DNA of 64,000 bases from Jeotgalicoccus saudimassiliensis (GTDB lineage Bacteria > Bacillota > Bacilli > Staphylococcales > Salinicoccaceae), in assembly GCF_000756715.1 (NCBI RefSeq), contig NZ_CCSE01000001.1:1456001-1520000 (forward strand), read 5' to 3'. Of the stretch, positions 17,811 to 25,998 are shown piece after piece; position 1 is the stretch's first letter; the number at the start of each line of letters is the position of its first letter. The notes beneath the pieces were generated by a model. That model saw only the letters and a program-made list of their open reading frames with translations. It was not told where the DNA came from and did not search any database. The translations under genes and the position numbers were made by a program.

Positions 17811-18424
17811 ATATTGCTTTAATCGTTAACGGCACACCTTATCAGAACAGGTTTCTGAAAGAAGAGGAATTTCATTACTTATATGACGACGTGATTCATA
17901 TACGAACGCTTGATCAGTACAATTTGACTGCTTACGATACAGTGCTCTTATCATGCCGTCTGGACGTGACACTTTTAAAGAGATTTCAATCTAAATTTCT
18001 CAGCGCATTGAATGACGGTACAAGAATAATTATCTTCGGAGAAGTACTTGATAACTTCATGCCGTCTGTCGACTGGGAAGATTCAGAAGTGAATTTCAGC
18101 TGGTGGGTACGGGAAAATGGCGACCTGCCGTTAAATCAGCAGCACGCTGACCATCCGCTTTATAAACACTTAAGCGTACCTGATATGAAATGGCACTATC
18201 ACGGTACATTCGCTCCGCCAAAAGATGCGAAATCACTGCTCGATACACCGGAGGGACGCTCGATATTTTACATAGACGACGTCAGCTTTAACGGTGAACT
18301 TATCGTGACGTCACTCGATCCGATGTTCCATATCGGTCTCGGTTTTATAAATAAATCAAAACCATTTTTACACGGCCTGGCAACATGGCTGAGAGAGGAT
18401 AAAAACAATGAAAAAACTTTATAA
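17807..18424 (+). CDS. Family B protein, right arm (GATase-like fold, iron locus)
   Basis: This 205-residue paralogue of the 15817-16422 protein carries the same blocks at nearly identical positions: MPSVDWE..NFSWW (84-100), HP (116-117), WHYHG (129-133) and IVTSLDPMFHIG (166-177). It is cytoplasmic by lack of a signal or membrane helix. The gene starts inside the family A stop (ATGA) and itself overlaps the lipoprotein gene by 17 bases, so A, B and the siderophore-binding protein are translationally coupled. A role in handling the imported iron complex (release, reduction support or storage) is possible but unproven. Confidence 0.8.
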   Translation: MNIALIVNGTPYQNRFLKEEEFHYLYDDVIHIRTLDQYNLTAYDTVLLSCRLDVTLLKRFQSKFLSALNDGTRIIIFGEVLDNFMPSVDWEDSEVNFSWWVRENGDLPLNQQHADHPLYKHLSVPDMKWHYHGTFAPPKDAKSLLDTPEGRSIFYIDDVSFNGELIVTSLDPMFHIGLGFINKSKPFLHGLATWLREDKNNEKTL

Positions 18425-19538
18425 ATTAATGGCACTTGGCGCCTTATCAGCACTCACACTTGCAGCATGCAGCGACGCTTCTTCCGTTGCCACAGACGAA
18501 GGAGAAACTTCGGCAGAAGAGAAAGTCATCCAGGACCAGCTCGGCCGCGATGTGACAATTCCAAATGATGTAGAACGTATCGTTGTCGGCGGAATACTGC
18601 CTTACTTCAGCACCTGGTATGTCGGTACTAATTCAACTGAAGAAGTAGTCGGTCTTCATCCCAACGCATATAACGCAGCAGAAAACTCCATGCTCGCTAA
18701 TATTTCCCCGGAAATATTAGATGCTTCAACTGATTTCGTTAAAAATGGAGAAGTAAATATAGAAGAGCTGATGAAGGTCGATCCACAGATTTACTTTGAA
18801 AATTCTTCAGATGAAAAAACTTTGGAAAAAGTTGCGGAAGCGGGAATTTCTACCGTAGGTCTGCAGACCATTCAGGTCGCTGATGCTGATCCGCTTGCAA
18901 CCTTTAACAGCTGGCTGAAAATCACATCTGATATTAAAGGCGGCGAAGTGACAGAACGTGCCGACCGCTTTATAGAAGAGGGAGAAAAAGTTCAGACGAT
19001 GATTGATGAAGGGTTAACTGGGGTTGAAGATACTGAAAAACCGCGTGTAATGTTCCTGCATCGGCATTCGGATAAATCCATTATCGTCGGCGGAGCCAAC
19101 TTCTTCAGTGAGAAGTGGATTAAAGCAACCGGAGGTACGGATATCGTTGGGGATGATGGTGTAGAGGGACAGAAAGAAGTGAATATGGAACAAATTTACG
19201 CTTGGAATCCGGATATTATTTACATTACTAACTTTACTGAAACCCAGCCGGATGATTTGTTAAACAACAGCGTATCCGGTCAGGACTGGAGTGAAGTTCA
19301 GGCTGTAAAAGATGGCAACGTGCATAAAGTGCCGCTAGGTATATACCGCTGGTTCCCGCCAAACGGAGATGCACCTTTGATGCTTAAATGGATGGCACAG
19401 ATTAACCACCCTGAAGTATTCGATTACGATATAAATGAAGAAATCAAAAACTATTACAGCGATTTTTACGAATATGAACTGACAGATGAAGATGTGGACA
19501 GTATTCTTCATCCGTCATCTGATGCTGCTAAATATTAG
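18408..19538 (+). CDS. Ferric-siderophore type substrate-binding lipoprotein
   Basis: This 376-residue protein has a lipoprotein signal with lipobox LAAC (Cys 21) and a periplasmic-binding fold of the FecB/FhuD/BtuF class (IQDQLGRDVTIPNDVERIVV at the start of the mature domain; NPDIIYITNF in the C-lobe). It should sit on the outer face of the membrane and deliver an iron chelate to the FecCD permease. At 376 residues it is longer than typical FhuD (about 300). The ligand is unknown: siderophore is most likely, corrinoid or heme are possible. ATG 18408 with GAGAGGA lies within the previous gene. Confidence 0.88.
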   Translation: MKKLYKLMALGALSALTLAACSDASSVATDEGETSAEEKVIQDQLGRDVTIPNDVERIVVGGILPYFSTWYVGTNSTEEVVGLHPNAYNAAENSMLANISPEILDASTDFVKNGEVNIEELMKVDPQIYFENSSDEKTLEKVAEAGISTVGLQTIQVADADPLATFNSWLKITSDIKGGEVTERADRFIEEGEKVQTMIDEGLTGVEDTEKPRVMFLHRHSDKSIIVGGANFFSEKWIKATGGTDIVGDDGVEGQKEVNMEQIYAWNPDIIYITNFTETQPDDLLNNSVSGQDWSEVQAVKDGNVHKVPLGIYRWFPPNGDAPLMLKWMAQINHPEVFDYDINEEIKNYYSDFYEYELTDEDVDSILHPSSDAAKY

Positions 19539-19549
19539 GATGGTATAAA

Positions 19550-20551
19550 ATGAAAAAATCAGTTGTTATATTAATGTGGCTGCTGCCGATTGCAGTAGCG
19601 ATTGTATCACTCGGGGTCGGGAGAATGTTTATCGATCCGATTACAATTATTAAAATCTTAACAGGACAAATTTTACCGATAGAACCTACGTGGACTGCCA
19701 TGCAGGAAACTGTCGTCATGAATATCCGTCTGCCCCGTATTTTACTGGCACTTTTAATCGGCGGCGGTCTGTCGATGGCCGGAGCAAGTTTCCAGGGCAT
19801 GTTTGGCAATCCGCTCGTATCTCCTGATATCCTCGGGGTCTCGGCTGGTGCAGGATTCGGTGCTTCACTCGGCATACTGTTATTCGGCCACAGCTTTGCA
19901 GCGCAGATACTTGCACTGATATTCGGATTTCTGGCAATACTCATTACTTTTTTTGTCGCCGGATATCAAAAAACTGCACCGATTTTCATGTTTGTGCTCG
20001 CCGGGGTCATTACATCGGCATTATTTAATGCGCTGATTTCTCTGACAAAGTTCGTCGCGGACCCCGAAGAAAAGCTGCCTGCTATTACTTACTGGCTAAT
20101 GGGCAGCCTAGGCACCGCGACATACCGGGATTTATTTATCGCAGGGCCGATTATTATAGTCGGCATGCTCATATTATATTTACTAAGATGGCGCTTAAAT
20201 CTGCTGACTCTGTCAGAGGATGAAGCAAAATCAATGGGGATTCCGGTCACAGCTTTAAAATGGTCTGTAATTACCGGAGCCACACTGATTACCGCTGCAA
20301 CCGTTGCAGTTGCCGGCATAGTCGGCTGGGTTGGCTTAATTATTCCACATATTGCACGTATGCTTGTCGGCAGTAATAATCAGTACGTTCTGCCGGCGTC
20401 ACTCGCAATCGGCAGTGTTTACCTGCTGATTATCGATGACCTTGCACGCAGTATGACTGCAACGGAAATTCCACTGTCCATTTTAACTGCAATAATCGGA
20501 GCACCGTTTTTTGCTTATCTGCTCAGAAGAATGGGAGGACGCTGGTCATGA
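19550..20551 (+). CDS. FecCD-family iron-complex ABC permease
   Basis: This 333-residue permease has about ten helices and the FecCD family marks: NIRLPRILLALLIGGGLSMAGASFQ near residue 55-80, GNPLVSPDILGVSAGAG, and the ATPase-contact region VGWVGLIIPHIARMLVG. A single permease gene implies a homodimer. It starts 11 bases after the lipoprotein gene and overlaps the ATPase start by four bases. It is part of the Fur-regulated right-arm operon. Confidence 0.93.
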   Translation: MKKSVVILMWLLPIAVAIVSLGVGRMFIDPITIIKILTGQILPIEPTWTAMQETVVMNIRLPRILLALLIGGGLSMAGASFQGMFGNPLVSPDILGVSAGAGFGASLGILLFGHSFAAQILALIFGFLAILITFFVAGYQKTAPIFMFVLAGVITSALFNALISLTKFVADPEEKLPAITYWLMGSLGTATYRDLFIAGPIIIVGMLILYLLRWRLNLLTLSEDEAKSMGIPVTALKWSVITGATLITAATVAVAGIVGWVGLIIPHIARMLVGSNNQYVLPASLAIGSVYLLIIDDLARSMTATEIPLSILTAIIGAPFFAYLLRRMGGRWS

Positions 20552-21399
20552 AATTAGAAGTACGGGACGCGAATTTTCATTATAAGATGAAGAAAAAATC
20601 AGGTCCGGATCTGTATGCCGAAAATGTTTCATTTACACTCGAACCAGGAGAGATTTTATCGATATTAGGACCGAACGGAGCCGGCAAGACGACGATGCTT
20701 AAATGCATTACCGGACTGCTCGACTGGACTGAGGGTGAGACACGTATCGATGATGAACCGAGAAACACCATCAAAAAGAAAGACCTGTGGAAACGTATCG
20801 GTTATGTCCCTCAGGCTCAAAAAATGACGTTCGGCTACACGATACTGGAAATGGTTATAATGGGGCGGGCACCATATATCAGTACGCTGCAGCAGCCTAA
20901 TCAGACAGATACTGAAGCCTCTTTGGAAGCTCTGGAAGCAGTCGGTATTAAACACCTTGCACACTCGACATGCGACGAAGTCAGCGGCGGGGAGCTGCAG
21001 CTGGCACTGATTGCACGCACACTTGTGTCAGAGCCGGAACTGCTTATACTGGATGAACCGGAATCACATCTCGATATTCAAAAACAAATCGTTATTCTTG
21101 AGACGATACGAAGACTTGCTACAGAAAAAGAAATATCATGCATCATTAATACACATTATCCAAACCACGCCTTTTACCTGGCGGATAAAGTACTCTTAAC
21201 AGGTAAAGACAAAGGACTCGTCTTTGGACCAGTTAATGAAGTGATGACAGAATCGCGGATGAAACACTTTTTCGGTATAGAACTTAAGAAAATTATCTTC
21301 GAAGAAGACGATCTGCTGCTTGAAACTATGGTTCCTAAAGCGCTTGGTTTAAACCGCGAACTTTCAAACTGTAAGTTTAATGACTTTGCTGAAGTTTAA
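20548..21399 (+). CDS. Iron-complex ABC transporter ATPase
   Basis: This 283-residue ATPase powers the FecCD permease. It has Walker A GPNGAGKTT, Q-loop VPQAQ, signature SGGELQLALIAR and Walker B LLILDEPESHLD, with the switch His in INTHYP. The C-terminal 30 residues extend slightly beyond the usual FepC/FhuC length. It is the last gene of the five-gene right arm. No hairpin terminator follows directly; the tandem repeat region does. Confidence 0.93.
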   Translation: MKLEVRDANFHYKMKKKSGPDLYAENVSFTLEPGEILSILGPNGAGKTTMLKCITGLLDWTEGETRIDDEPRNTIKKKDLWKRIGYVPQAQKMTFGYTILEMVIMGRAPYISTLQQPNQTDTEASLEALEAVGIKHLAHSTCDEVSGGELQLALIARTLVSEPELLILDEPESHLDIQKQIVILETIRRLATEKEISCIINTHYPNHAFYLADKVLLTGKDKGLVFGPVNEVMTESRMKHFFGIELKKIIFEEDDLLLETMVPKALGLNRELSNCKFNDFAEV

Positions 21400-21433
21400 A
21401 TATCTTTTTCAGGATAGGGTTAAATTTATAGCC

Positions 21434-21638
21434 GGACTGGCATGATCGGGACTCATGTGTATCCGGTGCTTACAGGACTGGTATGACAGAGGCTCATGTG
21501 AATCCGGGACTTCCAGGACTGGTATGACAGAGGCTCATGTGAATCCGACACTCACGGGACTGGCATGACAGAAGCTCATGTGTATCCGGCACTCACAGGA
21601 CTGGCATGACAGAAGCTCATGTGTATCCGGCACCCACA
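21434..21638. repeat. Five 41-bp tandem direct repeats
   Basis: Five contiguous units start at 21434, 21475, 21516, 21557 and 21598. Every unit begins GGACTGG and contains CATGA-N7-TCATG, a small inverted repeat, then (T/A)ATCCG. There are no spacers between units, and 41 is not a multiple of three, so this is not coding and not CRISPR. Together with the terminator that follows, it fills the 300-base gap between the transporter operon and the convergent rib operon. Confidence 0.9.
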
Positions 21639-21665
21639 CACACACCCGACAGCCTCAAAAAATTT

Positions 21666-21703
21666 AAAAATGCTGGAAATCACTTAAGATTTCCAGCATT
21701 TTT
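21666..21703. terminator. Terminator at the end of the rib operon
   Basis: A 16-bp perfect stem (AAAAATGCTGGAAATC and its complement) has a 6-base loop and A/T flanks on both sides. It ends the rib-deaminase operon and probably also the plus-strand transporter operon. Confidence 0.88.
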
Positions 21704-22179
21704 TATTTATAATATTCCAGCTGCAGCTGTTTCACTTGCTCAGACAGTTCTTCATCAGGTCCATCTATTTCTGTATCATTAATGACTTCCTCAATACTCA
21801 ATCCTTTTAAGGCACTGCGTTCTGTAATACCAAGCTCTTTCTGCCATGCTTTAAGCTGTGCTGAGGAGCTTGCGTAAACGATGCGGCCAAGTCCCGCCAG
21901 GGCATGTGCAGATGAGCACATTGAACAATGTTCTCCTGAAGTGTAAACTACTGAATTTTTACGTTCTGCAGCCGATAAATTCTCGGCAGCCCATTTCGCA
22001 ATGGCATATTCCGGATGTTTTGTCTGATCTCCGTCTGCATCACGGTTATGGTCTTCAAATAGTATTTCTCCCTCTTTTGACACAAGCAGTGAACCGAAAG
22101 GTGAGTTTCCTGTTTCGAGAGCCTTCTGTGCCAGTTCCACACTGCGTTTTAAGTATTTTTTATCGTCCCCGGTTATCAT
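21703..22179 (-). CDS. CMP/dCMP-deaminase-fold nucleoside deaminase
   Basis: This 158-residue zinc deaminase is of the cytidine/deoxycytidylate/guanine deaminase superfamily. Zinc and catalytic residues are visible in HPEYA (His ligand and proton-shuttle Glu) and in SGEHCSMCSSA (two Cys ligands, usually PCxMC). The substrate could be guanine, a cytosine nucleoside or a pterin/pyrimidine intermediate. It is the last gene of the riboflavin operon, 17 bases after ribH, and shares the FMN riboswitch control. RibD already supplies the pathway deaminase, so this enzyme is an extra. Confidence 0.82.
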   Translation of the reverse strand: MITGDDKKYLKRSVELAQKALETGNSPFGSLLVSKEGEILFEDHNRDADGDQTKHPEYAIAKWAAENLSAAERKNSVVYTSGEHCSMCSSAHALAGLGRIVYASSSAQLKAWQKELGITERSALKGLSIEEVINDTEIDGPDEELSEQVKQLQLEYYK

Positions 22180-22196
22180 TAAATGACCCCCTGATA

Positions 22197-22664
22197 TTAT
22201 TTTTTAATACTTTCTATGATACTTGCCATTTCAATTGCTGTCGCAGCCGCTTCCGACCCCTTGTTACCAACTTTCGCGCCGGCACGGTCGATGGCCTGTT
22301 CGATATTCTCTGTTGTTATAACGCCGAATATAACGGGTACGCCTGTTGACAGTCCTGCATGGCTTATACCTTTTGCTGCCTCATTGCAAACATAATCGTA
22401 ATGCGTCGTACTGCCGCGTATTACGCAGCCGAGTGTTATAACGCTGTCGTATTTACCCGTTTCAGCCAATGTTTTTGCTGTTAACGGCAGCTCAAATGCT
22501 CCCGGTACATAGACTAAATCGATATTGTCATCTTTAACGCCGTGTTTCAGCAAAGTTTTATGTGCACCGTCTAATAAACGACTCGTAATAAATTCATTAA
22601 ATTCCGCCGTCACAATCGCTATTTTTAAATTTTGACCGTTCATTGTTTTCTCTAATTCATTCAT
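22197..22664 (-). CDS. ribH: 6,7-dimethyl-8-ribityllumazine synthase
   Basis: This 155-residue lumazine synthase joins the RibD product to 3,4-dihydroxy-2-butanone 4-phosphate. Characteristic segments are [17 protein letters not shown] (substrate site near residue 20), VPGAFELPL, and [19 protein letters not shown], which holds the phosphate and catalytic His. The length is normal, and it probably forms the usual 60-mer. It is the fourth rib gene, 12 bases after ribBA. Confidence 0.97.
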   Translation of the reverse strand: MNELEKTMNGQNLKIAIVTAEFNEFITSRLLDGAHKTLLKHGVKDDNIDLVYVPGAFELPLTAKTLAETGKYDSVITLGCVIRGSTTHYDYVCNEAAKGISHAGLSTGVPVIFGVITTENIEQAIDRAGAKVGNKGSEAAATAIEMASIIESIKK

Positions 22665-22676
22665 AATTAATTCCTC

Positions 22677-23846
22677 CTATAATAGATGACCCATTTTTTC
22701 TTTTTTTGTATTTAAATAATCTGCATTGTAAATATTTGCCGGCACAATATGTTCTCTTGAATGTACTTTAATATTTTCATTTTCCAGCCCTTGAATCTTC
22801 TTCGGGTTATTACTCAGCAGTGTCACTTCATTTACATTTAAATGCTTAAGCATTGCCGCAGCTTCTTCGTAGGTTCTAAGATCTGCATCAAAGCCCAGAT
22901 GTTCGTTCGCCGTTACTGTGTCGTAACCCTGTTCTATCAGTTCATACGCTTTTAATTTATTCGTTAGACCGATACCGCGGCCTTCCTGGCGCATATATAA
23001 AATGATGCCATCCTCTTCACTCATAATCTCCATTGCCTTATTGAGCTGTTCACCGCAGTCGCAGCGCGAACTTTTAAACACATCGCCCGTCAGACACTCC
23101 GAATGAATGCGGACATTCATATGCGGTGTAACCTCACCATGCACAAGCGCCAAATGTTCTTTCCCTTTACCATCGACAAAGTCATACATTTTAAATTCGC
23201 CGAACTTCGTCGGCAGATTAATAGTACTCGCCAGCGTAACTGCTCGCTTTTTTAACATATAGTGTTTTAAAGCTTCAATTGTAATCATTTTTAGATTGTG
23301 CTGCTTTTTGTATACCTGTAAATCATCGACGCGCGCCATCGTGCCGTCGTCATTCATAATTTCACAAATCACACCTGCCGGTTTTGCACCAGTCAGCTTC
23401 GCTAAATCCACTGCTGCTTCTGTATGTCCCTGTCGTTCTATCACGCCGCCTTCTTTAGCAACAAGCGGGAAGACATGACCCGGACGGTTAAAGGTTTTTG
23501 GTGAAACATTGCTGGCTAAGAGCGCCTTTATCGTGTCGAAGCGTTCGAATGCACTGATACCGGTCGTTGAACTGACGTGATCAATAGAAATTGTAAATGC
23601 TGTCTGATATTCATCACTGTTATGCTCAGTCATCGGCACGAGTCCCGCCTGTGCAGCAATACTTTTCGACACCGGCGTACAGATTAATCCTCTTGCATGA
23701 GTGGCCATAAAGTTAATAGCTTCTGCGTCGATAAACTCCGTTATACCGACAAGATCTCCTTCGTTTTCTCTGTCTTCATCGTCGACAACGATAATCAGTT
23801 TTCCCTCTTTTAAATCTTTTAAGGCACTGTCAATTGAATCAAACAT
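22677..23846 (-). CDS. ribBA: Bifunctional DHBP synthase / GTP cyclohydrolase II
   Basis: This 389-residue fusion protein has an N-terminal 3,4-dihydroxy-2-butanone-4-phosphate synthase domain (VVDDEDRENEGDL near residue 20) and a C-terminal GTP cyclohydrolase II (zinc motif CLTGDVFKSSRCDCG; MRQEGRGIGL). I use ATG 23846, preceded by AGGTGG and matching the start of Bacillus RibA, not the upstream in-frame ATG 23867. It overlaps the ribE stop by eight bases. Both branches of riboflavin precursor supply are therefore in one protein. Confidence 0.96.
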   Translation of the reverse strand: MFDSIDSALKDLKEGKLIIVVDDEDRENEGDLVGITEFIDAEAINFMATHARGLICTPVSKSIAAQAGLVPMTEHNSDEYQTAFTISIDHVSSTTGISAFERFDTIKALLASNVSPKTFNRPGHVFPLVAKEGGVIERQGHTEAAVDLAKLTGAKPAGVICEIMNDDGTMARVDDLQVYKKQHNLKMITIEALKHYMLKKRAVTLASTINLPTKFGEFKMYDFVDGKGKEHLALVHGEVTPHMNVRIHSECLTGDVFKSSRCDCGEQLNKAMEIMSEEDGIILYMRQEGRGIGLTNKLKAYELIEQGYDTVTANEHLGFDADLRTYEEAAAMLKHLNVNEVTLLSNNPKKIQGLENENIKVHSREHIVPANIYNADYLNTKKEKMGHLL

Positions 23847-24453
23847 GTCTGCCACCTGCTTTCTCAAAATTAAGCAGATGATCGATATGCTTAATCATCA
23901 TATCCGCTTCAATATTCACAATGTCCCCAGCAGTTTTCCCGGAGATATTCGTCTTATACTGTGTTTTTGGAATGATATTTAAGATAAAAATATCCTCTTC
24001 AGTTTTGATATCAAATAACGTTAAACTGATGCCGTCTATTGTGACAGAACCTTTTAAGATCATATATTTCATCAATTCCCGGCTGCATTTTACCGATAGT
24101 ACCAACGCATCGCCGTCATTATAAATGTTTTCAATAAGTCCCGTACCATCGACATGGCCTGACACTATGTGTCCGCCTAAGCGCTGGTCCAGTCTCATCG
24201 CTCGTTCCAGATTAAGTATATCGCCTTTTTTAACGTCAGATAACGACGTTATACTGCTCGTTTCATTTACAATCTCAACAGAAAATGATTCTTCCTGAAG
24301 TTTTGTTATTGTTAAGCACGCACCGTTAACTGCGACAGAGTCGCCTATATTTAAATCGTCAAAAAGAGTGTTTTTTATTTCCATTTCAGTTAATGCAGAT
24401 GTTTTATTAATAGAGAGTACCGGTGAAGTTTGTTCGATTAATCCTGTAAACAT
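23839..24453 (-). CDS. ribE: Riboflavin synthase alpha subunit
   Basis: This 204-residue enzyme catalyses the final dismutation of two lumazines to riboflavin. Two homologous lumazine-binding domains are visible: MFTGLIEQ...VNGACLTI in the first half, and LGGHIVSGHVDGTG...VTIDGISLT in the second. It overlaps ribD by 16 bases and ribBA by eight bases, so expression is tightly coupled. Confidence 0.96.
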   Translation of the reverse strand: MFTGLIEQTSPVLSINKTSALTEMEIKNTLFDDLNIGDSVAVNGACLTITKLQEESFSVEIVNETSSITSLSDVKKGDILNLERAMRLDQRLGGHIVSGHVDGTGLIENIYNDGDALVLSVKCSRELMKYMILKGSVTIDGISLTLFDIKTEEDIFILNIIPKTQYKTNISGKTAGDIVNIEADMMIKHIDHLLNFEKAGGRHV

Positions 24454-25481
24454 GCTGGAGTCCTCCTGTAAGTAAGTTTGATGTCCGACTCGAGCTTTTC
24501 AACATGATGTAATATCAAATCCAGCTGACCGGAAGGGTCACCTTGATGGAGCTGATATTCAGAATAACCAAATATTTTCGGGGCAATGTAAATGATGAGG
24601 TCATCGAATAATTTTTCGTTTAAAAATTGAGTGTGGATAGACGAACCGCCTTCCACTAAAAGTGATGCAATATTTTCTTCATATAATATATGAAGTATTT
24701 CAGTTAAATTATAATTTCCAAAGAATATTTTTGCGCGGTCCTTGAACTGCACATTCTCCTCGTTACTGGTATATATAATAGGCTTATGCGGGTGCTTGAA
24801 TATATTCATATCCTCACGCAGTGTTTGCGAACCGAGCAGAATAACCGGCACCGGGTGTTTATCGTTTTCGGACAAACGGGTTGTCAGGTGCGGATTATCA
24901 TTTAACAGCGTGTGCGAACCAATCAGCAGGCCGTCGTGATGATGCCTTAAATTGTGCACGTCACGCCGGGATTCATCGTTGCTGACCCAGTGGCTGTCAC
25001 CATTCCTGTGCGCAATTTTACCGTCGAGACTCATCGCGCTCTTTAATGTAATAAACGGACGCTTATTTGCCAGTTGAATATTAAACGGACGGTACAGTTC
25101 ATCCACATCAGTATTACCGAGATGAATGGTTTCAATACCATGATTGTTAAGCACTTTCAGTCCGTCAACTTTATCATTCGTATCCCGGTAAGCGTAGTAC
25201 ACACGTTTTATACCCGCTTCAATAATCGCCTCGGTGCATGGCGGTGTTTTGCCGTGATGTGAACAGGGTTCAAGTGTGACATATATATCTGCACCTGCTG
25301 GTGATTCCCTGCAGCTGTTCAATGCTGCACGTTCTGCATGAAGATCTCCTGATTTTAAATGCGCCCCGTAACCGATGACCCGGCCGTCTTTAACAATGAC
25401 GGCACCGACCGGCGGATTGACTGCCGTCTGACCGGCTGCCATATTGGCCATATTTACAGCCATATTCATATATGTGTTCAA
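24438..25481 (-). CDS. ribD: Riboflavin-specific deaminase/reductase
   Basis: This 347-residue fusion has an N-terminal pyrimidine deaminase (zinc motifs HAERAALNSC and EPCSHHGKTPPC) and a C-terminal reductase (MSLDGKIAHRNGDSHWVS). The preferred start is TTG 25481, seven bases after AGGAGG. The frame could be extended to ATG 25508, but that ATG precedes the RBS and the TTG start aligns with Bacillus RibD. It is the first gene of the operon, and its RBS lies directly beside the riboswitch terminator. Confidence 0.95.
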   Translation of the reverse strand: MNTYMNMAVNMANMAAGQTAVNPPVGAVIVKDGRVIGYGAHLKSGDLHAERAALNSCRESPAGADIYVTLEPCSHHGKTPPCTEAIIEAGIKRVYYAYRDTNDKVDGLKVLNNHGIETIHLGNTDVDELYRPFNIQLANKRPFITLKSAMSLDGKIAHRNGDSHWVSNDESRRDVHNLRHHHDGLLIGSHTLLNDNPHLTTRLSENDKHPVPVILLGSQTLREDMNIFKHPHKPIIYTSNEENVQFKDRAKIFFGNYNLTEILHILYEENIASLLVEGGSSIHTQFLNEKLFDDLIIYIAPKIFGYSEYQLHQGDPSGQLDLILHHVEKLESDIKLTYRRTPACLQD

Positions 25482-25495
25482 GTTTTTACCTCCTG

Positions 25496-25536
25496 AATAA
25501 AATAGCACCAGCGAATAAACTTATCCGCCGGTGCTA
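25496..25536 (-). terminator. FMN-riboswitch-controlled terminator
   Basis: On the minus strand TAGCACCGGCG...CGCTGGTGCTA is followed by TTTTATT, and then at once by the AGGAGG of ribD. It is the expression platform of the FMN aptamer upstream: FMN binding should favour this hairpin. Confidence 0.85.
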
Positions 25537-25624
25537 AAAAAATGTATGCTGAATTAACACAGTGTTTGACACAATGCTAAATAAACGTATATAAATGCTG
25601 TTAAAACATTTTACGCTGCTACAT

Positions 25625-25764
25625 TATTCTCTCTCCCATCCAGACTTTAACTGTCGGCTTCAGACTTGAACTGAATCAGCCATACGGTAAAAATTACCGT
25701 ACAGGTCGCGGGCTTTCTTATAAAGATTACCGCCGGTTGGGAATTTCACCCTGCCCCGAAAGAA
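25625..25764 (-). promoter_or_regulatory. FMN riboswitch (RFN element)
   Basis: The conserved RFN core is readable on the minus strand: TTCGGGGCAGGGTGAAATTC at the 5' side, ACCGGCGGTAAT, AGCCCGCGA, a variable AC...GGTAA hairpin, GATTCAGTTCAAGTC, GAAGCCGACAG, and AGTCTGGATGGGAGAGAGA at the 3' side. It senses FMN and turns the rib operon off by transcription termination. Confidence 0.95.
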
Positions 25765-25792
25765 TTGTATTCAGTTGAAAAACTCTTTATAA

Positions 25793-25821
25793 AATATAGT
25801 ACATTACTATGAGAAACGCAA
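25793..25821 (-). promoter_or_regulatory. rib operon promoter
   Basis: Minus-strand TTGCGT (25821-25816), N17, TATATT (25798-25793) lies about 30 bases before the FMN aptamer. Confidence 0.55.
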
Positions 25822-25998
25822 TGTATTGATATTTCTGATAATTAATTTAACTATCTTTTCTATAAATTTGCCAATCATCTGCCGTCCTTAAAGCATCATA
25901 GAATATTTTTATCACATTTTATTTAAAAACGATATTTCATTTATTATCAGATATGTTCTAACCTTGAGCTATACATCCATAACAGGGGGAATTATAAA

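Noticed and set aside
16419-18424. Functional glutamine amidotransferases
   Set aside because: The fold looks similar, but no copy has a cysteine in the expected elbow or a matching His-Glu pair.
21434-21638. CRISPR-like array
   Set aside because: The 41-bp units are directly adjacent without unique spacers, and no cas genes are near.
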